A stretch of DNA of 64,000 bases from Olsenella massiliensis (lineage in GTDB: Bacteria; Actinomycetota; Coriobacteriia; Coriobacteriales; Atopobiaceae): positions 1 through 64,000 of the forward strand of contig NZ_LN898208.1 of the NCBI RefSeq assembly GCF_001457795.1. The letters run 5' to 3'. Shown one piece after another: positions 43,721-52,820 of this stretch. How positions within the stretch are numbered: position 1 is the first letter of the stretch; each line of letters opens with the position of its first letter. Made by a program: the position numbers and the translations under genes. Under the pieces are notes generated by a model. The model was not told the DNA's origin and did not search any database. It saw only the letters and a list, made by a program, of their open reading frames with translations.

Positions 43721-45202
43721 ATGGACACCGGTTTTGACAACGACCTCTACATTCGCACCCAGGCCTCGCGCATCCGCGAGCGCATAGGGCAGTTTGGGGG
43801 CAAGCTCTACCTTGAGTTTGGGGGCAAGCTCTTTGACGACTACCACGCCAGCCGCGTGCTGCCGGGCTTCCAGCCCGACTCCAAGGCGCGCATGCTCTCC
43901 GAGCTCGCGCCCGACGCCGAGGTGGTCTTTGCCATCTGCGCCTCGGACATCGAGTCGGGCAAGCGCCGCAGCGACGTCGGCGTGACCTACGACGAGGACG
44001 TGCTGCGACTGATGGACGTCTTTCGCGGCATGGGGATGGCGGTGGGCGGCGTGGTTATCACGCGCTTCTCGGGCCAGCCCAAGGCCGAGGCCTACCAGCG
44101 CCACCTGGAGCAGCTGGGCATCCGGGTCTATCGCCACTATCCCATCGAGGGCTACCCCTCCAACATCAACTTGATCGTCTCGGACGACGGCTTCGGCCGC
44201 AACGACTTCGTGCCGACGGAGCGCCCCCTCGTGGTGGTGACGGGGCCAGGGCCCGGCTCGGGCAAGCTGGCGGTGTGCCTGTCGCAGCTGTGGGGCGAGC
44301 ATCGGCGCGGGGTGGAGGCGGGCTACGCCAAGTTCGAGACCTTCCCCGTATGGAACCTCCCCCTCAAGCACCCCGTCAACGTCGCCTACGAGGCCGCCAC
44401 CGCCGACCTCGACGACAACAACATCATCGACCCCTATCACCTTGAGGCCCATGGCGAGATCGTCGTCAACTACAACCGCGACGTCGAGACCTTCCCCGTG
44501 CTCAAGGCGACGATGGAGCGCATCGGCGGCGTGAGCCCCTATCTCTCGCCCACCGACATGGGCGTCAACATGGTGGGGCTGTGCATCAGCGACGACGAGC
44601 TCTGCCAGAGGGCGGCCCGCGAGGAGATCGTGCGCAGATGGTTCTGGTGCGCCGAGAAGATCGCGCGCACGGGCGAGGGCCGGGAGGAGCTCGCCAAGAT
44701 CGGCCTCCTCATGAAGGAGGTGGGCGTTGACGAGGGCCTCTCCCCCGCTCGCGCCGCGGCGCTGCTCAAGGAGGAGGTCACGGGAGGGCCTGCGGGCGCC
44801 CTCGTCCTGCCCGACGGCTCGGTGGTCACGGGACGCACGAGCAAGCTGTTGGGGGCCGCCTCGTCGCTTCTGCTCAACGCCCTCAAGCGGACGGCGGGTG
44901 TGGACAAGGACCACTGGGTGGTGTCCGACACGGCGCTCGCGCCCATCTCGCGCCTCAAGACGGAGCACCTCAGGAGCGTCAACCCGCGCCTGCACAGCGA
45001 CGAGACGCTCATCGCGCTCTCCATCTCAAGCGTCACCAACCCCGAGGCCCAGCGCGTCATCGACGCCACCAGGCAGCTCAAGGGCTGCACGGCGTACTTC
45101 TCGGTCATCATCTCGAGCACGGACGAGCTGGTGTACCGCCGGCTGGGCATCAACGTCTGCTGCGAGCCCAAGTTCGAGCGGCACACCTTCTATCACGCCT
45201 AG
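43721..45202 (+). CDS. DUF1846 domain-containing protein
   Basis: A 493-residue member of the DUF1846 family. The typical N-terminal duplicated FGGKLYLEFGGKLFDD, VVTGPGPGSGKLAVCLSQL and the acidic PLKHPVNVAYEAATADL segment are present. A P-loop-like GPGSGK suggests nucleotide binding, but the biochemical role of the family is unknown. GGAGGG lies just before the ATG. It is divergent from the nitrogenase-like/hyp/hyd operon and ends at a large hairpin. Confidence 0.92.
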   Translation: MDTGFDNDLYIRTQASRIRERIGQFGGKLYLEFGGKLFDDYHASRVLPGFQPDSKARMLSELAPDAEVVFAICASDIESGKRRSDVGVTYDEDVLRLMDVFRGMGMAVGGVVITRFSGQPKAEAYQRHLEQLGIRVYRHYPIEGYPSNINLIVSDDGFGRNDFVPTERPLVVVTGPGPGSGKLAVCLSQLWGEHRRGVEAGYAKFETFPVWNLPLKHPVNVAYEAATADLDDNNIIDPYHLEAHGEIVVNYNRDVETFPVLKATMERIGGVSPYLSPTDMGVNMVGLCISDDELCQRAAREEIVRRWFWCAEKIARTGEGREELAKIGLLMKEVGVDEGLSPARAAALLKEEVTGGPAGALVLPDGSVVTGRTSKLLGAASSLLLNALKRTAGVDKDHWVVSDTALAPISRLKTEHLRSVNPRLHSDETLIALSISSVTNPEAQRVIDATRQLKGCTAYFSVIISSTDELVYRRLGINVCCEPKFERHTFYHA

Positions 45203-45208
45203 CCACGC

Positions 45209-45261
45209 GGGGCGCCTCCGGCCGCCGGGGCGCGCCCCGCCCGAGCGGCCGGAGGCGCCCC
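45209..45261. terminator. Large GC hairpin between convergent DUF1846 and DegV genes
   Basis: A perfect 16-bp inverted repeat (45209-45224 with 45246-45261) has a 21-base loop that itself contains the palindrome CGGGGCGCGCCCCG. It sits between convergent genes and is probably a bidirectional terminator despite lacking a T-tract. Confidence 0.6.
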
Positions 45262-45330
45262 CGGCGAGTGCCCTGAGGAGGCTCGCGCCAGCCAGCCGGA
45301 CGACGGCCTGCCGATCAGCCGGTCGTCGGC

Positions 45331-46179
45331 CTACCGGTTGCCGAAAAACGCGATGATGATGGTCCCGGGGCCGGTGTGCGTGCCGATGGTCGCACCGCAG
45401 GACACGCGAGGAATCTGGTCCTCATGTCCCTGGAGGGTCTCGGCGCCGTCGCGCACGTACTTGTCGAGCAGCTCGCTTCCCAGGCCTGCGTATCCCATGC
45501 ACACGGGCAGCGAGAAGTCGATGCCGCCCGCGGAGGTGACGAGCTGGCTCAGAAGGTTGCGCCCGTTCTTGGAGCCGCGCGCCTTGCCCAGCACCTGCAC
45601 CGTGCCGTCCACGATGGAGATGACGGGCTTGATGGCGAGCATGGTGCCCAGCGCGCCGGCGACGTTGGATATGCGCCCGCCCCGACGCAGGTACTCGAGG
45701 GTGTCCAGCAGCGCCACGAGCTTGACGTTGCCGCGGCGGTCCTCGAGGTCGCGAGCCACCTCCTCCTTGCCGAGCCCCTCTGCCACGAGCCTGCGGGCGC
45801 GCTCCACCATGATGCGCTCGCCCACGCTGGCGTTGAGGGTGTCGACGACGCGAACGCGCTCGCCGTACTCCTGCGCGGCGAGGCAGGCCGACTGGTAGGT
45901 GCCCGAGAGCTTTGACGAGATGGTCAGGATGAGCGCCTCGTCCTCGTCGTTCTCGAGGGCCCGGGCGAGCACCTCCGAGAAGCCGAAGGGCGTCACCTGG
46001 CTCGTGGAGGGCAGCTCGTCCGACTCAATGAGCAGCTCATAGAAGCGCTGGTGGGAGAGGTCCACGCCGTCCTCGTACGAGGTTGATCCAAAGCAGATGG
46101 TCAGGGGTGCCACGAGCACGTCAGCGAACTCCCCCTGCTTGATGTCGGACGCCGAGTCGCAGATGATTCTCAGTGCCAT
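45331..46179 (-). CDS. DegV-family fatty acid-binding protein
   Basis: A 282-residue DegV protein. It starts LRIICDSASDI and carries the TSQVTP loop, the fatty-acid head-group motif, and a histidine near the end (IGTHTGPGTI). DegV/FakB proteins bind fatty acids for phosphorylation by FakA; no fakA is nearby. The ATG at 46179 has AAAGGGG upstream; a longer frame to 46224 lacks support. Confidence 0.92.
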   Translation of the reverse strand: MALRIICDSASDIKQGEFADVLVAPLTICFGSTSYEDGVDLSHQRFYELLIESDELPSTSQVTPFGFSEVLARALENDEDEALILTISSKLSGTYQSACLAAQEYGERVRVVDTLNASVGERIMVERARRLVAEGLGKEEVARDLEDRRGNVKLVALLDTLEYLRRGGRISNVAGALGTMLAIKPVISIVDGTVQVLGKARGSKNGRNLLSQLVTSAGGIDFSLPVCMGYAGLGSELLDKYVRDGAETLQGHEDQIPRVSCGATIGTHTGPGTIIIAFFGNR

Positions 46180-46357
46180 GGTGGTTCCCCTTTGCCGTTC
46201 GTGCGGACATGACCTGCATGGCACCCGTCACGAGACGCGACTTCCCCACATGCGGGACCCGTGGCACCATTACAATCAAACAGTAGCATAGACCTGACGC
46301 CCGGCCGGCGAGTCCCTGCCGTCCGGGCGCCGCACCCGATAGATTGGCATATCAGGC

Positions 46358-47824
46358 ATGAGCGACCGCCCCGAAGCAACCACGGCCGTACCCACCGTGC
46401 CCGCCGCGCCCGCACGACCGACGCAGGGGGAGCATCCGTCCCGCCCACCCGAGCCCGCAGGCGGCCTGAGGCGGCTCCTGCTGCCGTTGGGCATCTCCGT
46501 GGTGCTTCTCTGCGGCGCCTACGGCGTCGGGTGCCATCACTTTTCGACCCACTTCGTGCCGGGAACGACCGTTGACGGCATGGACGCGTCCGGGCTCACG
46601 CAGGCGGAGCTCGCGCAGGCCGTCACCAGCCATGCGGAGCACTGGACGACGACGGTCAGCGGGGACGGCATCGACCTCACCCTAAGCGCCGACGACATAG
46701 GCCTGAGCATTGACGGCCCCCTCAGGGCGCGCCGCGCCCGCCAGCAGGCGGATCCGGCGCGCTGGGTGTTGGACCTCGTCAGTCCCAACCACATTGACAC
46801 CGGCGTCGACGCGAGCGTGAGCCAGGAGGCGGTGCTGGCGGCGGCGCAGGCGGCGGCCGACCAGGTCAACGCCACGGCCACGGCGCCCGTCAACGCGTTC
46901 GTGAGCTATGACGAGGGCCAGCATGCCTTTACCATCACCAGCGAGGTCGCCGGGACGCAGGTGGACGCGGCTGCTGCCGCCAGGGCCATCACAAAGGCGA
47001 GCCTCGCCCTCTCCCCGAGCGTCACGCTCGGCGACGGGGAGCTCGTACAGGCGGCGGTGAGGGCGGACGACGCCCGCCTGGCGGCCGCCCGTGACGAGGC
47101 CAATCGCATCATTGGCGTCGAGCTGCCGCTCACGAGGGGCTCCGAGGAGCTCGCACGCGTCACGAGGGACCTCTCGGCCGCCTGGGTCGCCATCGATGAC
47201 GACTACGCCGTGAGCGTCAGCCAGGACGCCGTCAGGGACTGGGCCGCCGGGGAGCTCGGCGCGCGCGCCGCCACGTCCGACGAGGTGCATGACTACGGCC
47301 TTGACGCCGACACCCTCGCCGAGACCCTCGCCTCCCAGCTCGATCGCGGTGACGGCACCGCCGTCGAGCTTCCCCTCGTCGTCACGGCGACGCGGCCGGA
47401 GGAGTCGCAGGGGGCCCGCGAGCGCGGGCGACACGTTGACCTCAACCTCTCCACGCAGTACGCGCGTCTCTACGACAGCGACGGCGGCGTCCTGTGGCGC
47501 AGCTACTTCGTGTCCGGCAACACGAGCGAGCGTCGCTCCACGCCCACCGGTCGCTATGCGATCCTCGCCAAGCGCACGAACGAGACGCTCATCGGGGCCG
47601 ACGAGGACAAGGACGGCAAGCCCGACTATAAGAGCCACGTCAACTACTGGATGCCCTTCATCGGGAACACGGTCGGCATGCACGACGCCGGCTGGCGTCG
47701 GAAGTTCGGAGGGAGCATCTATCAGTACAACGGCAGCCATGGCTGCGTGAACCTCCCGAGCGACGCCGCGCAGGAGCTCTATGCGCTCGTCAACGTCGGC
47801 GACGCGGTCTATGTCCATTGGTAG
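46358..47824 (+). CDS. L,D-transpeptidase (YkuD) with peptidoglycan-binding-like domain
   Basis: A 488-residue membrane-anchored enzyme. A roughly 35-residue Pro-rich cytoplasmic segment precedes one transmembrane helix (LLLPLGISVVLLCGAYG). Then comes a region like the PG_binding_4 domain (VDGMDASGLTQAELAQAV) and a C-terminal YkuD domain with GMHDAGW and the catalytic SHGCVN (Cys463). It makes 3-3 peptidoglycan cross-links or attaches proteins outside the membrane. It is monocistronic. Confidence 0.93.
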   Translation: MSDRPEATTAVPTVPAAPARPTQGEHPSRPPEPAGGLRRLLLPLGISVVLLCGAYGVGCHHFSTHFVPGTTVDGMDASGLTQAELAQAVTSHAEHWTTTVSGDGIDLTLSADDIGLSIDGPLRARRARQQADPARWVLDLVSPNHIDTGVDASVSQEAVLAAAQAAADQVNATATAPVNAFVSYDEGQHAFTITSEVAGTQVDAAAAARAITKASLALSPSVTLGDGELVQAAVRADDARLAAARDEANRIIGVELPLTRGSEELARVTRDLSAAWVAIDDDYAVSVSQDAVRDWAAGELGARAATSDEVHDYGLDADTLAETLASQLDRGDGTAVELPLVVTATRPEESQGARERGRHVDLNLSTQYARLYDSDGGVLWRSYFVSGNTSERRSTPTGRYAILAKRTNETLIGADEDKDGKPDYKSHVNYWMPFIGNTVGMHDAGWRRKFGGSIYQYNGSHGCVNLPSDAAQELYALVNVGDAVYVHW

Positions 47825-47867
47825 GCTGGCGAGACGTGCGCCGTGATGGCGCCGACCGGCGCCGGCA

Positions 47868-47887
47868 GAGAGGCCGCCGGCCCTCTC
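47868..47887. terminator. Hairpin between convergent transpeptidase and CPBP genes
   Basis: GAGAGG (47868-47873) pairs with CCTCTC (47882-47887) around an 8-base GC-rich loop that can extend the stem with a bulge. It lies between convergent genes; there is no T-tract. Confidence 0.4.
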
Positions 47888-47895
47888 GCCAACCG

Positions 47896-48951
47896 TCAGG
47901 TCGACGGGAGGAAGGCCCCGCGATAGGTCTTTAGCCTGCCCAGGCGGCGGGCCGCCTTGACGGCGACGGGCAGATACAGGGCGATGAGCACGGCGTAGAG
48001 GATGATGGTCATGGTCGCCGACCCGTCCGTGCTCACGTAGCTCGTCTCGGTCATGGGGCTCAGCAGCGCGTCGGACAAAAGCAGGGTGACGAAGTCGTCA
48101 AGCCCATGAAAGAGCGCAAGTCCCAACAGACCGCCCTCCTCGCACTCGATGACGCAGCCTGACAGCGCAAACCCATAGACCCCCGTCTGTGCGATCTTGA
48201 GGCAGGCCTGCGCGACCTGGGTCGCGTCCCGAAGATCGAGGCTTCCCCACTCGATGTGGGCGGCGCCAAACAGGAGGGACGCGATCGTGACGCAGACGAG
48301 GACGCCCCGCGTGGTCCCGCCAAAGCGAGCCAGGAGCCCCTGGAGCAGCACGCCTCTGAAGATCCCCTCCTCGAAGAGGCCCACGAGCGCCATCAGGCCA
48401 ACGAGATACAGCAGGTTGAGGGCCCAGTTGGGGTCAAGGGGCGTCCCGTCGAACAGATCGCCTGCAAGCTCGATCGCAAAGAGAGCAAAGGTCACGACGA
48501 GAAGCCAGGCGAGACGGCGAAACACCGCGCGAATGGCGGCAGGACGAAAGACCCACTGCCGCCATCCCCCCAAGGCGGCGCAGCCGGCAAGCGCCAGCGC
48601 GGCGCCCGACAGCTCAAAGGCGAGGTTCTCCTCCAAGCCGACGATATAGAAGAGGGCGCCCAGCGGATACATGAGAAAGTAGATGGCGAGGCCGACGAGA
48701 ACCGACAGCGCGAGCACGCCGCCCCCCGAGCGTCCTCGTGAGGACGAGGTGGACGTGCCGTCGCCAAACGATTCTCCCCGGGCGGGGACGGGCAAGGCGA
48801 CGGGCGGCACGACGGTGGCGGGCGACGGGACAGGGCCGCGTGCGGGGACGGGCGCGGCGACCAGTCCCGAGGGCGCGGGCGGACCCCCGGCCTGCCCCCC
48901 GGGCGGCAGCAGGCCCTCCCCGTCGGTGCGGTCGCTCTGCTGAAGGGGCAT
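47896..48951 (-). CDS. CPBP-family intramembrane metalloprotease
   Basis: A 351-residue protein with a Pro/Ala/Gly-rich N-terminal segment of about 80 residues and roughly seven transmembrane helices. The CPBP motifs are EEGIFRG, FGAAHIEW and HGLDDF, the glutamates and histidines of the CAAX-protease/Rce1 fold. Roles in the family include peptide maturation and bacteriocin immunity; the target is unknown. The start at 48951 has GAGAGGA upstream. It follows cysK on the same strand but is separated by a terminator. Confidence 0.87.
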   Translation of the reverse strand: MPLQQSDRTDGEGLLPPGGQAGGPPAPSGLVAAPVPARGPVPSPATVVPPVALPVPARGESFGDGTSTSSSRGRSGGGVLALSVLVGLAIYFLMYPLGALFYIVGLEENLAFELSGAALALAGCAALGGWRQWVFRPAAIRAVFRRLAWLLVVTFALFAIELAGDLFDGTPLDPNWALNLLYLVGLMALVGLFEEGIFRGVLLQGLLARFGGTTRGVLVCVTIASLLFGAAHIEWGSLDLRDATQVAQACLKIAQTGVYGFALSGCVIECEEGGLLGLALFHGLDDFVTLLLSDALLSPMTETSYVSTDGSATMTIILYAVLIALYLPVAVKAARRLGRLKTYRGAFLPST

Positions 48952-49069
48952 GATGAGTCCTCTCTGCCAGGCCGTACGAGGTTCGCCCCCAGGAACCCTG
49001 GGGCGCGACGATGCCACCCAAGAGGATACCCGTTGCTCCGGCGCTTGGCACGCCCCGCCCTCGCCTACC

Positions 49070-49097
49070 AAAAACGCCGACGGCGGCAGGGCGGCGT
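49070..49097 (-). terminator. Intrinsic terminator of cysK
   Basis: On the minus strand ACGCCG and CGGCGT form a 6-bp stem, with further pairing possible in the loop, followed by TTTTGG. It lies about 90 bases after the cysK stop. Confidence 0.55.
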
Positions 49098-49185
49098 CTT
49101 CGCCCGTCGTAGAGGTATCAGGGGTCACGGTCGGGCGCCGGGCGCCAGGGGTCACAACCGAGCGGCGCGGCCGCGCCCACGATGC

Positions 49186-50097
49186 CTACAGGTCCATCGA
49201 CAGGTAGCGCTCGCCCGTGTCGGGAAGGACCGCCACGATGACCTTGCCGGCAAGCGCGACTCGGCCCGCCAGCTCGACGGCCGCCGCCACGGCGGCGCCG
49301 GAGCTGATGCCCACGAGCAGGCCCAGCTCGCTTGAGAGGCGCCTCTTGGTCGCGATGGCGAGCTCGGAGTCAACGTGCACGACCTCGTCCACGACGTCGG
49401 CGTCGTAGGTCTTGGGCACGAAGCCGGCGCCGATGCCCTGGATGCGGTGGCTGCCGGGCTGGCCGCCCGTAAGGACGGGACTCTCGCTCGGCTCAACCGC
49501 GATGACCTTGACCTCGGGGTTTCTCTCCTTGAGGTACGCGCCGGCCCCGCTCACGGTGCCGCCCGTGCCCACGCCCGCCACGAAGGCCCCGACCGTGCCG
49601 TCCGTGTCGGCCCAGACCTCCGGGCCCGTGGTCTCGTAGTGCGCGCGGGGGTTGGCCGGGTTCACGAACTGCCCCGCCACGATGGCACCGGGCGTCTGGG
49701 CCTTGATCTGGTCGGCACGCTCTACGGCCCCCTTCATGCCGTCCTTGCCGGGCGTGAGCTCGATCCGCGCGCCATAGCTGGCGGCAAGCTTGCGACGCTC
49801 GACGGACATGGTCTCGGGCATGACCAGTATCATCTTGTAGCCCCGGGCCGCGGCGAGCATGGCCAGGCCCACGCCCGTGTTGCCGCTGGTGGGCTCGATG
49901 ATGGTGCCACCCGGCCTCAGGGACCCGTCCCTCTCCGCCGCGTCTATCATGGCCCGGGCGATTCGGTCCTTGATGGAGCCGCCGGGGTTTGTCGCCTCGT
50001 ACTTGCCCAGGATCGTGGCCCTGCCGTCCGCGAGGGACGAGAGGTCGATGAGGGGGGTCGATCCAATGACGGACTCAATCTTGTCTGCGTACTTCAT
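49186..50097 (-). CDS. cysK: Cysteine synthase (O-acetylserine sulfhydrylase)
   Basis: A 303-residue fold type II PLP enzyme. It starts KYADKIESVIGSTPLIDL; the PLP lysine is K43 in NPGGSIKDR. The substrate loop is PTSGNTG and the phosphate-binding loop is GTGGTVSGAG. It makes cysteine from O-acetylserine and sulfide, feeding SufS with its substrate. GGGAGAGG precedes the ATG at 50097; the frame continues upstream without support. A long leader with operator-like and attenuator-like elements precedes it. Confidence 0.96.
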   Translation of the reverse strand: MKYADKIESVIGSTPLIDLSSLADGRATILGKYEATNPGGSIKDRIARAMIDAAERDGSLRPGGTIIEPTSGNTGVGLAMLAAARGYKMILVMPETMSVERRKLAASYGARIELTPGKDGMKGAVERADQIKAQTPGAIVAGQFVNPANPRAHYETTGPEVWADTDGTVGAFVAGVGTGGTVSGAGAYLKERNPEVKVIAVEPSESPVLTGGQPGSHRIQGIGAGFVPKTYDADVVDEVVHVDSELAIATKRRLSSELGLLVGISSGAAVAAAVELAGRVALAGKVIVAVLPDTGERYLSMDL

Positions 50098-50228
50098 GTG
50101 CCTCTCCCTTGTGTGCACGCCCGTGTGGGCATGATGTTCGTGACGTCTGCGGACGGCGTGGGCGACCTTCCGGGAATGGCCTCTCAAGATGGCGGCTCAA
50201 GACGGCCTCCCACACTGCGAAAATCCAG

Positions 50229-50249
50229 AAAAAAGGGCGCCGCGGCGCC
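50229..50249 (-). promoter_or_regulatory. Terminator-like hairpin inside the cysK leader (possible attenuator)
   Basis: On the minus strand the 14-base palindrome GGCGCCGCGGCGCC is followed by CTTTTTTC, about 130 bases before the cysK start. A terminator inside the 5' leader is what attenuation control would need. I do not recognise a known riboswitch or T-box around it. Confidence 0.5.
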
Positions 50250-50412
50250 TCCTGCCCTGCCTCTGCGTCTGGTGGGTGCCAAACGGCATGGCGCTCAGGC
50301 CACGGGTCGGGCACCCTCGCCACAGGTCGAGGGAGGCAGAGGACAAGCGCGACAACAGGCGCGGCCCCACGACGATGACAGGACGCTCACGGCCCCTCCC
50401 CTCTCATGACGA

Positions 50413-50431
50413 ACGTCAGACTGTCTGACGT
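50413..50431. promoter_or_regulatory. Operator-like palindrome just downstream of the cysK promoter
   Basis: ACGTCAGA and TCTGACGT form a perfect 8-bp inverted repeat around CTG. It would lie about 3-21 bases after the expected transcription start, a standard repressor position. Confidence 0.6.
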
Positions 50432-50440
50432 GACAAGAGA

Positions 50441-50469
50441 AGCGTACGCAGGGCGACGGATAATGTCAA
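50441..50469 (-). promoter_or_regulatory. Promoter of cysK
   Basis: On the minus strand a perfect TTGACA (50464-50469) and TACGCT (50441-50446) with a 17-base spacer. The leader from here to cysK is about 335 bases. Confidence 0.7.
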
Positions 50470-50676
50470 GTAAAATACTAGGAATTAGTCTCGCTCGCTA
50501 CGGGCGCCCCGTGACCACCGCAGGACGACGGCGGCGGGACCACGCACGGTCGAGCAGGACCGCTGACGACTCACGTCCCTAAGCTGGTCTCCATCTTCCT
50601 TCAAATATGCAAGAATCAAGGACGGCACCCATACCCCACCCTAGCGCCGCGGCGCCGGCGCACGAGAGGACGCACC

Positions 50677-51753
50677 ATGCTCAGGATTGGATTGCTCACC
50701 AGCGGCGGAGACTGCCAGGCGCTCAATGCCACCATGCGCGGCATCGTGAAGACCGTCCTCAACAACGCGCAGGAATCCGTGAAGATCTACGGCTTCGAGG
50801 ACGGCTACCAGGGCCTCATCTACGGGCGCTACCGAACCATGGCCTGGGACGACTTCTCGGGCGTCCTCACGCAGGGCGGCACCATCCTCGGCACGAGCCG
50901 CACGCCCTTCAAGCTTCTTGACACGCCCGAGGAGGACGGCGTCGAGAAGGTTCCCTCCATGATCAAGACCTACCGCGAACTCAAGCTCGACTGCCTGTTC
51001 ATGCTGGGCGGCAACGGGTCCACCAAGACGGCCAACCGCCTGTCCAGCGAGGGCCTCAACGTCATCGCCCTGCCCAAGACCATCGACAACGACACCTGGG
51101 GTACGGACATCACCTTTGGCTTCACGAGCGCCATCGACGTGGCCACCACCTTCATCGACGAGATCAAGACCACGGCCAGCTCGCACGGTCGCGTCTTCGT
51201 CATCGAGATCATGGGGCACAAGGTGGGGTGGATTCCCCTGTATGCCGGCGTGGCGGGCGGCGCCGACGTGATCCTTCTCCCCGAGATCCCCTACGACATG
51301 CGCAACGTGGTGAAGGCCATCGAGAAGCGCGATGCCGACGGCGGCAGATTTGCCATAGTGGCCGTGGCCGAGGGGGCCATCTCCAAAAAGGAGGCGGCGC
51401 TATCCAAGAAGGAGTACAAGCGCAAGGTCGCCGCACGCAAGTATTCCGTAGCCTACGAGATCGCCGAGCAGGTGGCCTCCCTGACCGGTCGCGAGGTGCG
51501 CGTGGGCATCCCGGGCCACACGCAGCGCGGCGGCGCTCCCGACGCGCAGGACCGCATCCTGGCCACGCAGTGCGGCGTCGAGGCGGCGCGGGGATGCCTG
51601 GAGGGCCAGTACGGCTTCATGGTCGCCAAGGTGCGCAACCGGATGTGTCGCGTGCCCCTCAAGGACGTGGCCGGCAAGCTCAAGTACGTCGATCCCCAAA
51701 GCGACCTGGTGCGCGAGGCAAAGCTCATGGGCATCAGCTTTGGCGACGAATAG
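50677..51753 (+). CDS. 6-phosphofructokinase (PfkA family, mixed ATP/PPi signature)
   Basis: A 358-residue phosphofructokinase. TSGGDCQALNA is at the N-terminus, the phosphoryl-donor site is GGNGS (111-115), the substrate loop is PKTIDND (133-139), and MGHKVGW follows. It phosphorylates fructose-6-phosphate in glycolysis. The lysine in PKTIDND is usual for PPi-dependent or clade X enzymes, whereas the glycine of GGNG fits ATP users, and Asn replaces the usual Asp. The donor therefore cannot be assigned. GAGAGGAC precedes the ATG. Confidence 0.9.
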   Translation: MLRIGLLTSGGDCQALNATMRGIVKTVLNNAQESVKIYGFEDGYQGLIYGRYRTMAWDDFSGVLTQGGTILGTSRTPFKLLDTPEEDGVEKVPSMIKTYRELKLDCLFMLGGNGSTKTANRLSSEGLNVIALPKTIDNDTWGTDITFGFTSAIDVATTFIDEIKTTASSHGRVFVIEIMGHKVGWIPLYAGVAGGADVILLPEIPYDMRNVVKAIEKRDADGGRFAIVAVAEGAISKKEAALSKKEYKRKVAARKYSVAYEIAEQVASLTGREVRVGIPGHTQRGGAPDAQDRILATQCGVEAARGCLEGQYGFMVAKVRNRMCRVPLKDVAGKLKYVDPQSDLVREAKLMGISFGDE

Positions 51754-51785
51754 GCCGGGCAGGCCAACTGAATAGGTTTCCCGAA

Positions 51786-51801
51786 CAGGCCTTTCGGCCT
51801 G
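51786..51801 (+). terminator. Hairpin after the phosphofructokinase gene
   Basis: CAGGCC-TTTC-GGCCTG, a 6-bp stem with a tetraloop, lies 33 bases after the stop. It lacks a T-tract. Confidence 0.4.
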
Positions 51802-51926
51802 CGCCCCCTGGCGCCGGTTCGAACCCTTGACCGCCTGGCCCCGTGCCATGCGGTAGGTCGGGAGATGGTTAATTTTTACGCATGGGCGCGCTCACCGCCG
51901 TACAATGGCCGGAAGGGAGGAAGCGC

Positions 51927-52820
51927 ATGTGCGAGCTATTTGCCATCAACGGACGCAGGGATGTTCGCGCCAACGGATATCTGACGGAGTTCTTTGGCCA
52001 TGGCGTCCAAAATCCTCACGGCTGGGGCGTCGCGCTGCGCGCGGATTGTCTTGCGGACGCGCCTGACGTCCGCGGTCGCGAGACCATCACCAACGACGAG
52101 CACGGCCTGCTTCTGCGCTGGCGCGAGCCCGTGGAGGCGTCGTCGTCCGCCCTCGCTCGCGAGCTTGTCTCGAGCCCCCTGACGGCGCGGCACCTCCTGG
52201 CCCACATCCGCAAGGCAACCTGCGCGACCCTCTCGAGAGAGAACTGCCATCCCTTTGTCGGCATGGACGTCACGGGGCGCACCTGGGCCATGGTTCACAA
52301 CGGGGTCCTGCTCAACGAGGGCATGCTCTGGGGTTATGAGCGTCGTACCACAGGCCAGACGGACTCGGAGCGGACGCTGCTGTTTCTTTTGGACGTGCTT
52401 GACGAGGCGTCGCTGCGCAACGAGGGGTCCCTGGGCTTTGAGAAGACCTTTGACGCCCTGAGCGAGGCCATAGGCCAGCTGGGCAACCTCAACAAGCTCA
52501 ACCTCATCCTGGATGACGGACAGTTCACCTTCGTCCACACCAACACCGACGAGCCCACCCTGCACTATCGCGAGGTCGCAGGCGCTGACGGCAGGACATT
52601 CGCAACGATGTTCGCCACGACGCCACTTGGCGGCGAGGGCGAGCGCGACGCCTGGAGACCCGTTCCCCGCAACCGGCTTCTTGCCTACCGGGATGGCCGG
52701 CTCGTGCGGGCCTCGGTCCCCCATGGCAACGTGTTCTGCGACGCCATCCTGGCGGCACAGCGCGCGCTCGGCGGCATCTGGGAACCGCAGTCAGGGCCGC
52801 TGACGAGCCGTTCAGGCTAG
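51927..52820 (+). CDS. Class II glutamine amidotransferase (YafJ-like)
   Basis: A 297-residue N-terminal-nucleophile amidotransferase. After removal of Met1, Cys2 (MCELFAING) is the nucleophile. NPHGWGVA, HIRKAT and MVHNGVL are the family motifs. It contains only the glutaminase domain, so its synthase partner and product are unknown. GGAGGAAG lies before the ATG at 51927. Confidence 0.9.
   Translation: MCELFAINGRRDVRANGYLTEFFGHGVQNPHGWGVALRADCLADAPDVRGRETITNDEHGLLLRWREPVEASSSALARELVSSPLTARHLLAHIRKATCATLSRENCHPFVGMDVTGRTWAMVHNGVLLNEGMLWGYERRTTGQTDSERTLLFLLDVLDEASLRNEGSLGFEKTFDALSEAIGQLGNLNKLNLILDDGQFTFVHTNTDEPTLHYREVAGADGRTFATMFATTPLGGEGERDAWRPVPRNRLLAYRDGRLVRASVPHGNVFCDAILAAQRALGGIWEPQSGPLTSRSG

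Larger units (their letters stand above)
50098..50676. other. Divergent region between cysK and the phosphofructokinase gene
   Basis: Reading from the right, 50470-50676 precedes phosphofructokinase. It has an AT-richer patch (about 50460-50490) that belongs to the cysK promoter; I could not assign the phosphofructokinase promoter. Bases 50098-50440 form the cysK leader with the palindrome and the hairpin listed separately. A short frame begins at 50311 on the minus strand (MPFGTHQTQ), but it has no clear ribosome-binding site and is not called. Confidence 0.5.

Noticed and set aside
43791-43830. A direct repeat encoding FGGKL twice in the DUF1846 gene
   Set aside because: The duplicated motif is a normal feature of the DUF1846 family, not a local duplication event.
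51810-51835. A tRNA T-arm-like sequence (GGTTCGAACCC) after the phosphofructokinase gene
   Set aside because: The flanking bases do not pair as a T stem and no anticodon or acceptor stem could be built on either strand.
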